This document shows positions 24,401-38,200 of a DNA stretch of 64,000 bases, one piece after another; the stretch's first letter is position 1, and every line of letters begins with the position of its first letter. Origin of the DNA: Crossaster papposus (Eukaryota; Echinodermata; Asteroidea; Velatida; Solasteridae); NCBI GenBank assembly GCA_037893245.1, contig JBAIAA010000746.1, forward strand, positions 62,001 through 126,000. The letters run 5' to 3'. A program made the translations under genes and the position numbers. A model generated the notes under the pieces. It saw only the letters and a program-made list of their open reading frames with translations. It made no database searches and was not told the origin of the DNA.

Positions 24401-27400
24401 TCGTGCTTTTTCTCGGCATCCATGATTGTAAAACTTCGGACAGGTCAGTTAAACGATATTTACTATAAAATACAACCCCCCAAATCCACCCATTCATGAT
24501 AATTCAAGCAATTACCAATGGTGTATCCTACCTTTAAAGCTAAAACCGTAGGCATTCATTTTATGTACAGTACATAGTACTACAAAGTACTACTCAATTA
24601 TCATAGGCCAGTGTAGTAAAAGCACTGCATACCACAGTTTACCCAAGTAGTATTTTGTAGTACATGTATTAGTTGACTTTAGGGTTCAATCAGAGAACCA
24701 TAAAAGCACACCCTCCATCTCATCGGTCCTAAATACTTGGCTTATCCCCCCCCTCTAATAACTATTACATAAAAACGCTTTACAGTAAAAACTACCCTTA
24801 AACCCTGTTCGCACTGGACCTTTTTTTGATAAAACTTACCGAGACGATGGGTACTTTTCCCATTTTAAGTCCAGTGCGGACAGCCTAGGACGTTTTACTC
24901 TCAGTTACTTTTCCCGAGTCCAGTGGTTACTTTTACCGGCCAACTGCTGCCCGGGAAAACTTCCCAGGTAACTTTTCCCTAGACGATAAGTCTAGTGCGA
25001 ACAGCGCGAGTCGGTAAAAGCGGCTTAGGAAAACGTACATCCGGCCCCCTAGTGCGATTTCATGCTACACAAGACACCGCGCATGCGCTCTTAGCATTAT
25101 TTACGTGTGTGCGCTGATGCATGCACATCGCATTGTGATAACATTTGCCTTCACGAGTCATTATAATGACAGCTCGGCTACTTCTCCCGCGGTCTCTGTA
25201 AAAAATTTCCCATGTCGAAAGTCCAATTGCGAACAGTGGTAACATTTTACCATTTTTTATTTTACCATCGTCTCAGTAAAACCTTCCCCTAAAAAAGTCC
25301 AGTGCGAACACGGCTTAAGTTGAACAAAAAAGTGGTGCATCATCTTTCCCTCTTACACCAACCCCTTTACCAGGCCCCTCTCTATTTTATAAGAATTGTA
25401 TGTGGTGGCTATTATTGTTGGCCACCTGTTTTCATCAACTCCAAGATGCAAACACCTGTCCTAAACTGGAAGGGTGTTGGGACAGGTGGGGAGGCTCAGG
25501 AGACTTCCGGACTACTTGACAGGCTTTGCCTATAGATCCTTCTTGCTCCATGCAATTTGCTGTTTAAGGTTTGGCTCTATCAAACATCGCAATCCTCGGA
25601 TATTGCCAACTTAAATATTATGCAAATAAGCTGAGTGGCGAACAGCGCTGCTCATTAGTTGACACGCACTCTATGGACTATAAATCTAACGCAACAGGAC
25701 AGAGTGTACAGGGGGCAAACGTACTTCCACTACGGCAAATGTACTTCTACTAGGGCAAATGTACTTCCACTAGGCCAAAACTACCTACGTAAAAATACCG
25801 GTACCAATGGATGGATAAATCTTTCTAGAAGAGAAAGGATACCAAGATATCTCGATTCGGGCCAGTAGTTTTAGCTTCAGACCTTAACCAGTTCACGCCG
25901 GAGGACATATAAACGCAAAGTTTTCCCACGATTCAAAACGGATGACGCATAAACACGTCATGAGCAAGGCCGGAAATGTCTGTCAGCAGCGAGCAAGGTT
26001 GGAAATGCGTGGGTGTGCTTCCCGGTACCATCAGCCTGAACCCGCCTCGGATCAAGTTTCGTTAAAAACAATCCTGCTCCTCGGCTCGGTGATGTTAACA
26101 TAATCCCGGCGCGAACTGGTTTATTTGTGAAGCAAAGTCAGAGGTCCTTTTGCATCGAGAATTAAGTAATCCGTGCCCGCGAATTTAACATAACATAGTT
26201 TAGTTTTTTCTCGGTGCGATCAGACCTTTGATTTCGCTTCACATTATAGGGTCTAGAGCTAAAACTACTATCCCAGTTGGAGATATCTTGGTGCCGTTCT
26301 TTTTGTAGATAGATTCTCCTTGTATTGGTTTTGCCCGTTTTGTGTGCTAACAAGTCCATTTTAGGGGGCCTCCCTGTATATGATTCCCTTGGTTTTTAGA
26401 CTTCTCATCAATTACATGTAAAGGTAGGGTACACCATTGGTAATTGCTTGAATTATCATGAATGGGTGGATTAGGGGGTTGTATTTTTATAGTAAATATC
26501 ATTTAACTGTACTGTTCAAAGGTTTACAATCATGGATGCCAAGAAACAAGAAAGAAAAATTACATTTTTTTTTTTTTTTTTTTAATTGTTTTGGAAAAAT
26601 TACAAGATATCTTGTGCAATCATTTTGCTTGATGCCTGGAATCATTATTTACTTTCAAATAAGTTAGATATTTCTTAATAATTCGGTAGGAAAAATTTCA
26701 GATTTCTGCATATGGTGTATCCTACCTTTAAACATGATCACACAATGTATACCACATATTACTGCAATGTAGAGCATGCCATCCCCCCTGTCAAACTTCA
26801 TGGGCAGCTTCAGGGCAATGTGATGTGATAGCATACATAAGCCACGTTTCACACTTTTTCGTCTTTCCCAGTTGCACAAAGTGCAGTGACCCTTTTCCCC
26901 TTTTTCGAAGACATTAAAGTTAAAAAAATACCGGTAGCATGGCTTGAAAGGTGGAAATATATCAAAAAGTGAGAAGTAACTATACAAATTCAGTTAATAA
27001 CCAGTTCGTGCCAGGATTATTTTAACATCACCGAGCCGAGGCGCGGGATAATTTTTTTACAAAATTCGATCCGAGCTGGTTCAGGCCGATTGTACCGGGA
27101 AGCACACCCACGCATTTCCTGCCTTGCTCGCTGCTGACAGACATTTCCGGCCTTGCTCGTGACGTGTTTATGTGTCATCCGTTTTGAATCTGGAAAAAAC
27201 TTTCCCTGTATACATATGTACGTCCTCTGGCGCGAACTGGTTTCTCCTTCTTTTCAAGTTATGCACCAACTTCAATTTAATTGAAGACTGAGGCACGACT
27301 GGTTAATAGTGGAACAGATTTTTAGGGGAAATATTTAATTATTTATTATTTTTTTATATTTTTAATTTTTTATATTTTTATTTGTTTATATTTTAATTTT

Positions 27401-29212
27401 TATATACTATATATATATTTTTTTTGGGGGGTGTTTTTCAAGTTGTAATTCCCGCATACTTGATTAAATGCCAAGGAATAACAAGAACCGAAATCGCAAG
27501 AACTCAAAACCGCTCATTGACTTGCCCTTCTATATATCAAAAGTTACAGACGGCTGTAAGACATAAATGCCTGTAAGACGTCCACTAAATGTATGGCCAA
27601 CTACATGTTGTAAACAAAAAGAAGGTTAAATAGACCTACAGGAATCAATGAATTTATCCCCATGCCTGCAAGAAGCCCCAATGTCAACTTTTGCTTTCGT
27701 TGTTTAATAGCAGTCAAGTATCAAATGGGGCCACTGTCTCCCCCTCCCCCCCCCCCCCTGTTTGTATTGTACTCCTTGCACCAGTCCCCAAAAGTACATG
27801 TAGGTTAATTTCATAAACAACATTTTTCTGCAGACAATAAGACGTGACAGCGGTATAAATCTCTGGAACTGGTCGCATTGGGCAGAGAGAGAGAAAATAC
27901 TTCAAAAACACGCAACTATTTTGGTCAAGAGCATTATGGTCACATATATATGTATATGTCACCACAAAATGAGAGTAAAGTCGCATGATGTAATTCGGAG
28001 ATATGGCCATCCAAAGTCCAAATATGAAGGGGTGGTCAATTTTAAATTTTTGCGTAATTTGGAATGCCCAAGTCCTCCTCTACATATTCCCATTTTTTGG
28101 GTAAGATCAGATGATCGAAAACTTCTTAAATTACACGATTTTGCGTAGTTAGTGTTTTGATTAAAGTCCATTAGTTGTCTAATTAACACGGTAATTAAAT
28201 ATGCAAATCAGGGTTTCGTAAGTATTCCACGTTTTCGAAATGTTGATATTTTGTTGTTTATTTTGGTGTGGAAAATTTCAAGAAGAAACGATGATTAGAA
28301 CATAGCCGTTGCTATGCTTAACCGAACCTTACTTGTCCTGTTTTGTAATCTTTTGCGTGTTTCGTTTAAGATGTTTAAAGTAAGTTTTCTCACAAACACG
28401 TTTTGTGAAACCCATGACTTTCTAGACTGCTGTAAAATATATTTATCTCAAAAGTGCTATATACCATTGGAAAGCTCACTTTCTCAAGAATTGGAAAATA
28501 CCAATATATCCATTTTCAATATTTCCGACTTTACTCTCATTTTGTGGTGACAGGTCACATCTAGTAAAATAACAGGGTATCAAAAGAAAAAAAGCATGTT
28601 TACATACAATCCAATGGCCCTCAACTTGTGCATAGTTCCCGAGCCAATATATGATTATGGATAGAGCCTAATGTAAACTAATACTTGAAAAGAACGCGAA
28701 CAAATCAAGCAAGTAACTAGCCAAATAAAGGAAAAGAAAAAATAAATTATTGCAACCAATTTATAATAATTCACAGCCAAGGGGCTGGCAAACTTTGACT
28801 GAAATGAAATAAATTGTTAACCTGTATTTACAAGATAACAAGGGTGAAAAGCTGGTCCCGCAGAATAAACATTGTGGCTTGGCTTTCAAATCCCATGCGA
28901 CTTTTCCCAATTTGTTGTCTCCCTTCTTTCTCGACTTTTCAGAGGAATGATTAATACGCGGGACAGTCCTAGAATGTTTTGAGAAGAGATAAGCGGATTG
29001 GCGAGCCGCGGTGTCTCATCGTTATTTTCGATCAATTAGACATTGACCATTAGATATTTGTTGGGGGAGCCGTGACGTACGCGTACGCCGTGTTTATCGC
29101 CAGCCTTTAAAGAGCATACGGCAATGGTATTAAAAGACGAACAATCCCACATTTAAAGGTAGGATACACCATTGGTTATTGCTTGAATTATAAGGAATGG
29201 GTAGAATGGGGG

Positions 29213-29245
<33 letters not shown>

Positions 29246-32200
29246 GTGGGGGTTGTATTTTGTAGTAAATATTGTTTATCGTTTTACAATCATGAATTCC
29301 TATAAACAAATTTAAAAAAAACGGCGTTCGTTTTTAACATTTTGCACTCAGCCCCGCGCTACATATGACGTATAAGTCCCTTAAAAGCTCCTGGGGGTCA
29401 CAATATTCCCCCCAAATAAACATGTACAATGTACCGGTACATGTAGCCCTATTTGTAAGCTTTCATATGATACATAATAGCAACACGTACAAAATTTTCG
29501 AAAACAGGCCCGAGTTTAAAGGGTTAACCGGCGTCGGGCAGTTGTTCTTTTCGCGATCGCCGTAATTTTGCTGGGTGCCTAGAATTATGTTTACTTTCAA
29601 ATAAGTCGGATATTTCTTAACAATTCGGTACTAAAAAAAATGTGTTACATGTACATGTATCTGCAAATATCCTACCTTTAACAAGCAACACAATTGTGTC
29701 TACACGTGCGTTTGTTTATGGTGTAAATGGAGGACACATGCCTGGCGACACGAAGGTGAATTGAGGTTAGGGTTAGAATCGAGGACGACCTCGATTGAGA
29801 TTCGTGTACAAAACCAATGAGAGTACAAACAAAGGAAATTATCGAGAGGAACAAAAGAAACTCCTCGATTTACACCATAAACAAACGTGGATGTACCGGT
29901 ACATACCGGTATCAGAACAACTTCTCAAAGTCTAGAGAGAAAATGAGTTGTCCATGTTTACCTCCCTGCATAGTCTTTTGATGTTTGCAAATGTTGTACT
30001 GTACCTTATATATACCTCGTAATTGCTCTTCCAACAAAATTCTACTTTGATTTGAGGCAGTAAAATTTTTTTTAGCTCGGCAGATAGTTTCTGTGAGTAG
30101 CAAATTTGTGTGTTAACCAGTTTGGACATTGACCGGGTCTGGACGTGAGACTGTTTTAGACGAACCTCGATCCGAACTGGGTTCTGGCCGGTGTAACCGT
30201 CTCACTTCTCCGGTGTGCTAACTTCTCTAGTGGGAAATCTCGCTTCAACACACATGCGATGGATAAATGAGTAGGCGCTTGTAACGTGCTTAGTTTTCTG
30301 CTGAATGCCACCGGAGAAGTTAGACCGTTACACCGGCATCTGTGGGTAGCCCGTCCTAATATGTCCGGCCTCGTTTGCTGCGAGCCGATCGCTGACAGAT
30401 ATTTCTGGCCTTGCTTGCTCGTGACGTGTTTATCCGTTATCGGGAAAAAAAATTGCATGTATACACGTCCTTCAACACCAACTGGTTTAAGGTAGGATTC
30501 ATCATTTGCAGATATCAAACAATTTTACTACCAAATTATTAGGAAATATCTTACTTATCTGAAAGTAAATAATGACTGTAGGTATCTAGCAAAAGCCTTG
30601 CGCTAGACATCCTGTTATTGTTCCGAAAAATTTATTTAATAAAAACAAAAATCACGTCGATTGCAAACAAAACAAGAACATAAGAACCTGTTTTTCCTGT
30701 TTTTCTCGGCAACCATGATTGTGAAACTCCGGACAGGCCAGTTATTAATGATTGTAGGTATGCAGCAAAAGCCTTGCGCTAGATATCCTGTAATTGTTCT
30801 GAAAAATTGAATTTAATAAAAACAAAAATCACGATCGCTGGACGGTGATTGCAAACAAAACAAGAACATAAGAACCTGTTTTTCCTGTTTTTCTCGGCAA
30901 CCATGATTGTGAAACTCCGGACAGGCCAGTTATTAAAACTGATATTTACAATAAAATACAACCCCCCAAATCCACCAACCATGATAATTCAAGCAATTAC
31001 CAATGGTGTATCCTACATTTAAGCAGCTCCACAAAATTTGCCCCTGCTTTTAGTTTTAAACGTTCCCTTTAACCATACAGCACAGACCAGAACACCTGAA
31101 TCACGGGCAAACTCTAGCACAAAGCCCACCAGATAATACCATGTAAAGCTTATATAGGACAAATAAACATCATTTATCATTTTTATCACTTCTTTTTTCT
31201 CGTTTTTTATTTCACAAATTATAATTTTGGTCTGAGCTATTATCTTAAGTGGCTACCCCTTGGCCCCGTGTGCCTTTCCAACCCCTATGATATAGCACAG
31301 TTCTGTCTGCCGTACACGAGACGATTAAGACGAGAGTACTTTATGTGGGACATTATACATGTACTCCAACCTCTTATCATTCCTAAGGCTGAGTAGATGA
31401 TGATGCTCGATAACATTCTTGTCTTCTTACTTACTCTCTTCTTACTTACCAATATGCTTAAAAGGTAGGATACACCATTTGCAGATCTCCAAAATTTGTA
31501 CTACTGAATTATTAAAAAATATCTTACTCATTTAAAAGTAAATAATGATTGTAGGCATCCATCAAAATGATTGCGCAGTTTGCGCTAATTATCCTATAAT
31601 TGTTTTAGAAATTGAATTTTATAAAAATAAATTCCTGATTGCTGGATGGCGATCGCAAAAAAACACAACATAAAAATCACTGCCCAACGCCGATTGAAAA
31701 CCAACGCCGTTTTTCTTGTTTTTCTTTGGCATTCACGATTGATTAAACTCTAAAAGTACCAGTAAAATACAACCCCCCAAATCCACCAATTCATGATAAT
31801 TTTGGCAATTGCCAATGGTGTATCTTACCTTTAAAGGTACATGTAGGATACACCATTTGCAGATATCAAAAAATGTTACTACCAAATTATTACAAAATAT
31901 CCTACTTATTTGAAAGTAAATACTGATTCTAGGCATTCAGCACAGTGATTGCACTAGATATCCTGTTGTTGTTCTAAAAAAAAAGAATTTTATTTGGACG
32001 GCGATAGCAAAAAAAAATAAGAACTATGTCGCCCAACGCTGGTTGAAAACGAACGATGTTTTTCATGCTTTTTTCTCGACATCCTCGATTGTAAAACATA
32101 CTTGATTGTAAAACTTTGGACAGGACAGATAAACAATATTTACTATAAAATACTCCCCCCCCCCCTCCCAAATACACCCATTCCTGATAATTTAAGCAAT

Positions 32201-35200
32201 TACCAATGATGTATACGACCTTTAAATGCTAAATGTATCATTGCATTATTTCTGAAAGTATCACACACTGAGGGAAGCATTCATATTTCACAGTGTATAA
32301 AAAAAAACCACAAACATAACTACAGAGGGCAGCAAACACACTTTACAGTAGCAGGCAGTTAAATAAAATGTGAGGGGTTCTGGCAAAATGAGACTGAACT
32401 CGGCAGAGGTTGAAATGAGGGTTCTCATGTATTAGAATTGAGGATACAATTCTCCTTACAATGCTGGTTGTTGCACTTCAATCGCACATTTAGTTAACAA
32501 GTTATGGCTGTTTAAAGTTCGCATTTATCAACATGTCGCCAAAGTAAAATGTTGAGTAAAACCCTTTCAATGATGTTTTAAGTTTTGTATATATGTTATA
32601 TGGAAAAATGTTTTTCCATAAAAAAACTTTTTTTCATTACTTTCATACTACTTCTTCACAAAATATAGTTAGTAGGCATACCAAATATTACAAACATCAA
32701 TAAATCTGAAAATTGAAATAATCCCCCATTATTCATTATTTGTGACCTGGCACCACGAAATGGGTGGAAAGTCGCAAAATAACAAAATTACAAAATTGAC
32801 ATTATTACATTTCTAGAAAGAAGAAGTTCTAAGCTTCAAATGATGTACCGGTATTGTGTGTTGCTGTAGCTTATTCTTAGCCGCCGCTAAACTCTTTTGA
32901 AATTGCTGAAGTCATGCTCCCTTGTTTTGAGAAAACGGAGTTCAAAGTCTGTGAATCGTGCCAACTACCGGTATACTATCACTCAGTGCAATTCAGCCAC
33001 CCAAAAACACACTTTATAGTTTTAATTGAGCTATACAGTTTTGGGATATTATAAAGAAGGTTTTTTTGTAAAAACATTACCAACTGGAAACCGACCTCCC
33101 ACTTGAAAAATTGACGTTTCGGCCAATAACTCGTTTTGGCCATTTCGTGGTGCCAGGTCACATGAAAAATGTTTTTCCATAAAAGTGTTTTTTTCATTAC
33201 CTTCATACTATTTCTTTACAAAATATAGTTAGTAGGCAAACGAAAGATTACTAATATCAATAAATCTGAAAATTGAAATAAACCTCCATTATTAATTATT
33301 TTGCAGTTTTCTCAACTATACCCTGTGCCCAGTTCCGTCTCATTTTACCAGAACACCTCACAAATTGCCAGTGTACAATTATTCAATCAGCGGATAGAAA
33401 ACTGATTTTAAATTAGTGAAACTTACCACTGATTGTAAGGGCAATAAGCAAGCAAGTGGCTTCCCTCAGATACAGGCTGCAACAGTTGGAATACTGGAAC
33501 GGAGTTAAACAAAATAAATTAATTAACTTTGAATTGTGTATTGAAATAACTTTTGATCAACAAAAGTCAAGATTATTGCATACATTGATAGTTCAGTTTT
33601 TACTTGACTTTGCATTAACAAATATCCTGTCAAAATTATGAATGCCAGGAAAAAAGGCAAACAAATATTTTAACCGGCGTCGGGCAGTTTTTTTTGCAAT
33701 CGTCGTTTGCCAATCGTAATTTTATTTTTTTTAAATTCAATTTTCGTAAAAATTACAAATAAGTAAGATATTTCCTAATTAATTTGGTAGTGAAAATGTT
33801 CAATATCTGCAAATGGTGTGTTTAACCAGTTCGTGCCGGGATTATTTTAACATCACCGAGCCGACGCGCGGGATTATTTTTTAACAAAACTCGATCCGAG
33901 GCGGGTTCAGGCCGATAGTACCAGGAAGCACACCCACGCATTTCCGGCCTTGCTCGCTGCTGACAGACATTTCTGGCCTTGCTCGTTGCGTGTTTATGCG
34001 TCATCTGTTTTGAATCTGGGGAAAACTTTGCATTTATATACCTGTACGTCATCCGGCGCGAACTGGTTAACCCTCACCTTCCTGAATTCAACAAAATCCA
34101 TGGTCCTGCAAGCCTGACTTGACTAAATGTTAGGATGGAGTATGATGGTTGATTTTGATAGACTCACAAATTGAACCAGTAACAATGGATTTTCATCGTT
34201 AGTGCCCCAATGTTCTTTTGTTAGGTGTTTTTATTGTTAGCACAAATTGCCTAACAGCAGCAGTACTCCATGATGGACAAAATCAATCAGATTCCCCCAG
34301 CATTGCTTCAGGCCTCAAGGCCCAAGTCCATCATAAGCCATCAAAATTCAGTCAAGCCAGGCCTGCAAGACTAAGTCTGCCACAATAGATTTTGATGAAT
34401 TCAGAAAGGTAAGGGATAAAAATGATCACATCGTACTAATGTTGTCTGTCGATATATCGATATTACTCAAATACTCAATACTATTTTGACATCGATATCG
34501 CCGATGTCACTTTTTTAATCATATCGAAATATCGACATCGATATCGCCGATGTCATTTTTTAACCAGTTCGCGCCGGGATTATAATAACATCGCCGATCC
34601 GACGGGCGGGATTATTTTTAACGAAACTCGATCCGAAGCGGGTTCAGGCTGATAGTGCCGGGAAGCACACCCATGCATTTCCGGCCTTGCTCGCTGCTGA
34701 CATACATTTCCGAACTTGAACTTGGCGTGTTTAAGCGTCATCCGTTTTGAATTTGGGGAAATGTTTGCGTTTATATATGCCATCCAGCGCGAACTGGTTA
34801 ATCATATCGAAATATCGACATTTCGTTGTATAAAAAATGTTGATGTATTTAAATTTCGTTCCTAAATGATATCGAAAACACCGAAAGAGTGTCAGATTAT
34901 CCAGAAATTCCCAGGGCTTTAGTATATTAGAAAAGCTGCCGTCTTTATTTGTAGCTTAAAACATTTGAGTAGGCCTATTAAATAAAATACGTTCGACGAC
35001 CAACTGCGCTTGTGAAGTTGTTCTTTGTGTTTCACCTGCGGCCCGCCGCAAAAGTTCACGACCGCTTGCACAGTAAATCTCAAAAGAAACCGGCCATGCC
35101 GCCCCAGCCTATCGGTTGTTTGGGACGTAACCCTCCATTGATCTGATAACATTTTGGGGTGGCCAATCACGAGTCAGGATATGCTGGGAGTGTTCTCTGC

Positions 35201-38200
35201 ACCCTGCTATTCGGCAACTGTAATCATTTTTTTAATATCTTCATTGTAAAACCATAAACACGCGGGCTGGCGCAATTTGATATTGTTCGGACCGACAACA
35301 TGCGCAGAGGATCAAGCCGAAAACCGGTATATGCAACGTACCTATTAAACTGTCGGTCTTCAGTATATTGAGCGCTGTTTTTAGGCTTCACCTTGCACAC
35401 GGGAAATAATCGATATATCGAGTATACTCGATATTGAATTTCCGATGTATCAATTATTATACAAAACTGACATCGACGGACGTTACATCGTACCAATGTT
35501 GTAGTCGAGTATTTTCCGAGTACCAGCTTTAGCCAGTTCACGCCGGAGGACGTATATACATGCAAAGTTTTCCCCATATTCGAAACGAATAAATGCATAT
35601 ACACGCCACGAGCAAGGTCGGAAATGTCTTTCAGCAGTGAGCAAGGCCGGAAATGCGTGGGTGTGCTTCCTGGTACCATCGGTCTGAACCCGCCCTCTGA
35701 TCGAGTTTCGTTAAAAAAGATCCCGCGCCTTGGCTCAGTGATGTTAAAATAATCCCGGCGCGAACTGGTTAACTAACTACCAGGGGCCAATTTCATAAAA
35801 CATGTAAGCACAAACATTTGCTTAGCACAAAAAAAGTCTTGCTCAGTAAAAACGGTTAGCAGCCAAAACTCCATGTGCTTTTTATGCTAAAGCAAAAACC
35901 AGCTGAATATCAGTCACAAACAAAATACATCATCTGAAAATTTGGTCTGTTACCCTGTTTTTGACAAAGAATAGTGTTCATGCTAAGCAAATATTTGCAC
36001 TTATCAGCTCCATGAAATTGGCTTCAGATGTTGAGATGGCTTTGTATTTGATAAAGCTGCATAATACAGACACTAGACAGTAAATACTTAGCTAAAGAAA
36101 TTAAAGACTTCGGACAATCAAAATCTTATATGAATTAAGCTTTTAAGACAAAAGCATTCGGTAAATACTTGACAGTACTTCTGTCCCAACATTTTATTAA
36201 AAGATATTTTTAACCCTAACTCCCTCACCATTGTTATTGAACAATACAATTCCTTCAAAATCCTCCAACTTCCTTTGTTGTGTAAGTAAGTTACTTTTTT
36301 TCTCCAACACTAACTTTATTTGTTGTCTACTGTGAATGTTGTCCACTGTGTAACCGTGTAACTGTTGCAGGCTTAGTATTACGTTATATTCGTTGCCTTT
36401 TTTTTTACACCCATACGTCCTCCGGGACGAACTGGTTAACAAAGTACTAGGAAAGTACTCCAATACAACACTGCCTGGTATGCATTCTTACCATAGCTAT
36501 CAGTGTCCACTTGACCATGGATGCGCCAAAACCAGACAGAGCGCCATACCTCCCGGCCACGCTAGCACTCAAGCAGTAGGCAAAGAGAAAACCGATCCAA
36601 TTGAACAAGAAAGCAACTGGGGGAAAAAAAATATCAAAACAAATTAAGCAAGAGTATAAAAGAACTTACTTCAACCTTTCCATTCAAAAACAAGTATAAG
36701 TATTTCCTTTTGAAATGGGACCATCTGTCCTAATAACCCTTTAAAGGTAAGATACACCATTTGCAGATATCAAAAAATCTTACTACCGAAATATTAAGAA
36801 ATATCCAACTTGTAGGCATCCAGCCAAATGATTGCGCTAGTTATCCTGTAATTGTTCCGAAAAATTTAATTTTATAAAACAAGAAATCCCGATTGCCGTC
36901 TGACGCCGGTTGAAAATGAACTTCGTTTTTCTTGTTTTTCTCAGCATCCATTATCATAAAACTTCGAACAGGCCAGTTAAAGGTAGGATACATAATTGGT
37001 AATTGCTTGAATTATCATAAATGGATTGATTTGGGGGTTGTATTTTACAGTAAATATCGTTTAACTGACCTGTCCGAAGTTTTACAATCATGGATGCTGA
37101 GAAAAGCAATAAAAACGGCTTTTGTTTCCAACCGACGTCAGGCAGTGGTTCGTATGGTTTTTTTTGGGTTTTTTTCGTGATCGCCGTCCTGCGATCAGGG
37201 ATTCTTAAAAATAAAATTCAATTTTTCGTAACAATTATAGGATATCTAGCGCAATCCATTTGCTGGATGACTACAATCACAATTTAGTATCAAATATGTA
37301 AGATATTTCCTAATAATTTGGTAGTAAAATTCTACCTTTAAACGATATTGACTATAAAATACAACCTCCCAAATCCAGCCATTCCTGACATTTAAAGCAA
37401 TTACCAATGGTGTATCCTACCTTTAAACCCTTGTGGTCTTTCAGGTCATTGACTTTTAGTATAAAGCTAAAACATTCAACTACTTCGCGACCGATGACAT
37501 GTATACACACAAAGGTTTTGCGGTATTCGGAACGAATAATAGATAAACACTAAACAAACAAGGCCAGAAAATTCTGTCAGCGATCTGCTCAGAAATATCC
37601 GGGTGTGCCGAATACGAAACTAAAAGCAATATATATATATATATTTGTTCCTGTAATTTGACCTGCGCATGATAATTGAACATGCAGATGTCAGATGTAC
37701 ACGTATTTGTATAATCCCTGCCTCTACACACCGGTAACGTCAGCTACATGTATATAAATGCAAGAATAAAGAAATTGGAAAAAAAACATATAACAAGGGT
37801 GGTTCCAGAACCTTGAGTATTACCTACTTCCGCAATTACCCTATTTATACAACTTGACCACAAATGACCTTTGACATCAGTATGTGACCTTGAATAACTT
37901 CATACAAATCCAAGCAAACGAAAACTGCTACAAAAGTATTTATTTCACCACGCACCATGGTGGACTGAACAGTGGTGTAACTTTGGTTCAGGGTGCCCGT
38001 GGGCAAGAATGGGTTGGGTGCCCCCCGACCAAATGACATGTGCGCATGATGCAGCAGAGCGAATTAAGTTTTGAAAGCCACGTGCACTTACAAATGATAC
38101 TTAGGGGCCGTCCAAAGTTTTCAACATTTTAATGGTCGTACAAAGCGTACGACAGGGGGGGAGGGGGGTCGGAGGCCGCGTACAACTTTAAATTGTGAAT

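Noticed and set aside
35224-35679. 151-aa minus-strand frame
   Set aside because: It runs through a family B MITE (35533-35768) and AT-rich intron sequence; similar frames appear in every family B copy.
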